DNA of 64,000 nt from the NCBI RefSeq assembly GCF_020535545.1, contig NZ_CP084752.1:2091501-2155500 (forward strand). The letters are read 5' to 3'. Of the stretch, positions 61,542-64,000 are shown in pieces. The position numbers and the translations under genes are program-made. Below the pieces are notes generated by a model that saw only the letters and a program-made list of their open reading frames with translations, was not told the DNA's origin and searched no databases. This DNA is from Roseateles sp. XES5. Lineage in GTDB: Bacteria; Pseudomonadota; Alphaproteobacteria; Rhizobiales; Rhizobiaceae. Every line of letters starts with the position of its first letter. Position 1 is the stretch's first letter.

Positions 61542-63467
61542 ATGCGGGATAAAGTGAACCGGCCGGAAAAGAGTTTTGCGTTTCTGAAGGCTGGCACCGC
61601 CCTTGCGGTCGCCGCCGCGCTGGTCTGTGGTCCTCTGACTGCCCAGCCTGCCTCGGCCTTCGAAATCTTCGGCATGAAGTTCTTCGAGGACAAGGAGGAA
61701 ACCACCGCCGTCATCGATCCCGTCACCTATACGCTAACACTCGATCCGGGCACGGATGACGGCGATCTCGTGAAGGCGATCGAAAATACCGCACACTTGA
61801 AACAGGACGAGGACAAACCCGTCTCCGGCGATCTCGGCCTCGTCATCAAGGCGCGCGACGACCGCGACCGCATCCTTGCCGCGCTCTACGAGAACGCCCG
61901 CTACGGCGCGGTGGTGAATGTCTCGGTCAACGGGCAGGATCTCGATTCGCTGCCGCCGAACCCCGAATTCAACCAGAACGGCCCCATTCCCGTGACGATC
62001 AGCGTCCAGCCGGGACCTGTCTTCACCTTCGGCGAAGTCGCCTTCTCCGGCGACGCCGAAGGGCGCAACCCGGCGGACTATGGGCTGGTACCCGGCGGCC
62101 GGGCCGATTCGACCCTCATCCTGAAGGCCGGCGAGAAGGTCGTCGTCGATCTCAAGGCCGAGGGGCGACCGCTCGCCAGGCTGACGGACCGCAACGCCAC
62201 CGCCGACCACAAGACGCAGACCGTCGACGTGGTGATCGCCGCCGAGGGCGGACCGGTCGCGCCTGTCGGCGAGGTCGGCGTTACCGGCACCAAGGCGGTC
62301 GATCCGGTCTTCGTGCAGCGCTACTCGCGCATCAATGCCGGCCAGCCCTATTCGCCGGAGGCTCTCAACAAGGCGGCCGAGCGGCTGCGCACGCTCGGCG
62401 TCTTTTCCAGCGTCACCATCCGCGAGGCCGGCAAGCTGGCGCCGGACGGCTCGCTACCGATGACCATCGAGGTTTCCGAGGGCAAACATCGCTACTTCGG
62501 CGTCGGCGCGCAGGTTTCCAACACGGACGGTCTTGGCCTGCAGGGCTATTGGGGTCACCGCAACCTCTTCGGCCAGGCAGAATCGCTGCGTGTCGAAGGC
62601 GCGATCAACCGCATCGGCGAGGCGAACGACCTCGGAGAACTCGACTATTCGAGCGCCATCCTGTTTTCCAAGCCCGGCGCCTTCGGTCCGGCGACCACCT
62701 TCAATGCCAGCGTGAAGGCGTCCATCGTCGATCCGGACGCTTACAAGGCGTTCACGATCACCGGCGCGGCGGGCGTCAGCGTCGAGCTTTCCGACCAGGA
62801 CACCGTGAGCGGTGGCGCCGAATTGATGTGGAGCAATGTCGAGGACGCCTTCGGCAAGAACAAGTACCTGACGGCCAGCATTCCGATCGAGTATGTGCGC
62901 GATACCCGCGACAACAAGCTCAATCCGACCGAAGGCTATCGCTTCATGATCAATGCGAAGCCGAGCTACGAGAATTATCGCGGCACTTTCTTCTCCAGCT
63001 TCGAAGGCGCGATCACCGGCTACCAGGCGCTCGGCGCGGAGGATCGCTTCGTGCTGGCCGGCAAGCTCGCCGCGGGCACGATCATCGGCGGCGACCAGCT
63101 TTCCGACATTCCGGCGACACGTCGCTTCTTCCTCGGCGGCGGCGGCACGGTGCGCGGCTACAGCTACCAGCAGATTTCGCCGCGCAACGGCGCACAGCAG
63201 CTTCTCGGCGGACGCTCCTATGTGGCGGCCTCCGCGGAGGCGCGCATCGGCATCACAGAGACGATCGGCCTCGTGCCCTTCATCGATGTGGGCACGGTCT
63301 CGACCGACGAAGTGCCCGACTTCAAGGACATAAGGGCGGGCGCCGGCATCGGCGTTCGCTACGCCACGCCGTTCGGTCCGCTCCGGCTCGATGTCGCCGT
63401 GCCGCTGAACAAGTATCCCGGCGGCACCTCCTTCGGGGTCTATGCCGGCATCGGCCAGTCCTTCTGA
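61542..63467 (+). CDS. tamA: autotransporter assembly complex outer-membrane component TamA
   Basis: A BamA-superfamily outer-membrane protein of 641 residues. A signal peptide (ending about residue 38, QPASA) is followed by POTRA repeats: DLVKAIENTAHLKQD, GPVFTFGEVAFSG and PVGEVGVTGTKAVDPVFVQRY. The 16-strand barrel includes the conserved loop-6 region RRFFLGGGGTVRGYSYQ and ends in GVYAGIGQSF with a terminal Phe, the barrel-assembly signal. It is followed 100 bp later by tamB, which encodes its periplasm-spanning partner. Confidence 0.93.
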   Translation: MRDKVNRPEKSFAFLKAGTALAVAAALVCGPLTAQPASAFEIFGMKFFEDKEETTAVIDPVTYTLTLDPGTDDGDLVKAIENTAHLKQDEDKPVSGDLGLVIKARDDRDRILAALYENARYGAVVNVSVNGQDLDSLPPNPEFNQNGPIPVTISVQPGPVFTFGEVAFSGDAEGRNPADYGLVPGGRADSTLILKAGEKVVVDLKAEGRPLARLTDRNATADHKTQTVDVVIAAEGGPVAPVGEVGVTGTKAVDPVFVQRYSRINAGQPYSPEALNKAAERLRTLGVFSSVTIREAGKLAPDGSLPMTIEVSEGKHRYFGVGAQVSNTDGLGLQGYWGHRNLFGQAESLRVEGAINRIGEANDLGELDYSSAILFSKPGAFGPATTFNASVKASIVDPDAYKAFTITGAAGVSVELSDQDTVSGGAELMWSNVEDAFGKNKYLTASIPIEYVRDTRDNKLNPTEGYRFMINAKPSYENYRGTFFSSFEGAITGYQALGAEDRFVLAGKLAAGTIIGGDQLSDIPATRRFFLGGGGTVRGYSYQQISPRNGAQQLLGGRSYVAASAEARIGITETIGLVPFIDVGTVSTDEVPDFKDIRAGAGIGVRYATPFGPLRLDVAVPLNKYPGGTSFGVYAGIGQSF

Positions 63468-63567
63468 CTGCCGCCCCAATTTTCAGCTAGGCTCTTGATC
63501 CGTCGCGCGATTGGGATTCTAGACGTTGAGGAGCGATTCCGCGCTCCCGCACGCGAAATGGATGAAG

Positions 63568-64000
63568 CATGAACAGGCTGTCCCGAATTCTCCGCGCCAC
63601 GCTCCGCTATCTCGGTTATGGCCTTGTCGTCCTGATCGTCCTACTGGTTGCGATGCTGGGTTTCGTCGGCTTCACCGATACCGGCGCGCGGATGGCGGTT
63701 TCCTATGCGCAGAAGATCGCGGCGGCGAGCGGGCAGGTGATCGCGATCAGCGAACCCTCCGGCCTGCTGACGGGCAAGCTCCGCGCGAAGACCATCACGC
63801 TTGGCGACGAAACGGGCACCTATGCGGAGATTCGCGACCTTGCCGTCGATTGGTCGCCGCTCCGGCTTCTCGCCTTCAGCTTCGAGGCGGAGCGGGTTTC
63901 GGCCTCCTCCATTTCCCTGACGCGCCTGCCGAAATCCAAGCCCGATGCGGAAACCTCCGACAAGCCGTTCACCCTGCCCGTGGAAGTGCATGTCAATTCG
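63568..64000 (+). CDS. tamB: translocation/assembly module protein TamB, 3' truncated by window edge
   Basis: The first 144 residues of a large protein. One N-terminal membrane helix (GYGLVVLIVLLVAMLGFVGF) anchors it. The start of the AsmA-like beta domain follows, with IAAASGQVIAISEPSGLLTGKLRAKTITLGD and LAVDWSPLRLLAFSFEAERV, the typical TamB N-terminus. Position directly after tamA supports the call. Full-length relatives exceed 1,000 residues and form a lipid-transfer groove across the periplasm. I use ATG 63568; two other ATGs at 63557 and 63561 are out of frame. Confidence 0.88.

Overview
This window is high-GC alphaproteobacterial chromosome and almost certainly comes from the Rhizobiaceae (a Rhizobium, Agrobacterium or Shinella type; I cannot fix the genus). 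The evidence is the gene order (argH-lysA, ftsEX, tyrC, rpmB, cobT-cobS, bolA, aroK-aroB, xerD, accA), the aerobic cobaltochelatase subunits CobS and CobT, an ALAS-type hemA, GCG/CCG/GTC-rich codon use, and an intergenic repeat of a kind familiar from rhizobial genomes. Most of the window is core chromosome. Two stretches look accessory: about 1.6-4.1 kb and 56.7-60.5 kb.

Layout. 0-1.6 kb: a left-truncated AraC regulator and a short-chain dehydrogenase. 1.6-4.2 kb: a decayed, AT-richer island lying against the 3' end of a tRNA-Leu(CAA). It holds an IS481-type transposase fragment, two overlapping small membrane genes, a frameshifted thermonuclease and a broken excisionase-like gene. 4.3-10.8 kb: dsbB, HNH nuclease, 3-methyladenine glycosylase, gluQ, YihY/BrkB, a second SDR, a twin-TM protein, PduO-type adenosyltransferase and rhomboid protease. 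11-13.7 kb: etfB-etfA with promoter, dyad and terminator, then 3-hydroxybutyryl-CoA dehydrogenase. 13.9-17.7 kb: a four-gene sulfate ABC transporter. 17.7-24 kb: tlpA, argH, a small lipoprotein, lysA and a TIGR02302 protein. 24-31.9 kb: CpdR-like receiver, hpt, ftsEX, YdcF, plsC, ChaC, DUF2125 and tyrC. 32-36.6 kb: methyltransferase, gloB, EamA exporter, DUF3108, rpmB and a queuosine-precursor transporter with a candidate riboswitch. 36.6-41.6 kb: phytase-like esterase, cobT, cobS, a J-domain protein and bolA. 41.6-46.5 kb: CorC-like protein, aroB, aroK, a small membrane protein, xerD and accA. 46.7-52.2 kb: YafK-type L,D-transpeptidase lipoprotein, tusA, G3E GTPase, D,D-carboxypeptidase and M20 peptidase. 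52.3-56.5 kb: a His/Gly-rich secreted peptide, tRNA-Arg(CCT), a META/MliC protein, dxr and hemA. 56.8-60.5 kb: a three-gene molybdenum hydroxylase operon (coxSLM-like, form II motif). 61-64 kb: a glycine-zipper lipoprotein, tamA and the start of tamB, which runs off the right edge.

Functional threads. Electron transfer and acyl-CoA oxidation (etfBA and the dehydrogenase) share a locus, and a palindrome over the etf promoter resembles LiuR-type operators. Sulfur is covered by the sulfate importer, TusA, TlpA and DsbB. tRNA queuosine biology appears twice: GluQ modifies Q-tRNA(Asp), and the YhhQ-type transporter imports the precursor behind a preQ1-like pseudoknot. Tetrapyrrole and cobalamin genes are hemA (with a well-placed FNR/FixK-type box), cobS, cobT and the adenosyltransferase. 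Envelope functions include FtsEX, two peptidoglycan enzymes, TamA/TamB and several lipoproteins.

I saw no rRNA, CRISPR array, prophage or intact insertion sequence. The most interesting items are the riboswitch-like leader, the hemA promoter, the etf operator, the tRNA-Leu island scar with its uncharacterised membrane pair, and a sharp proline-codon shift inside the coxL-like gene.
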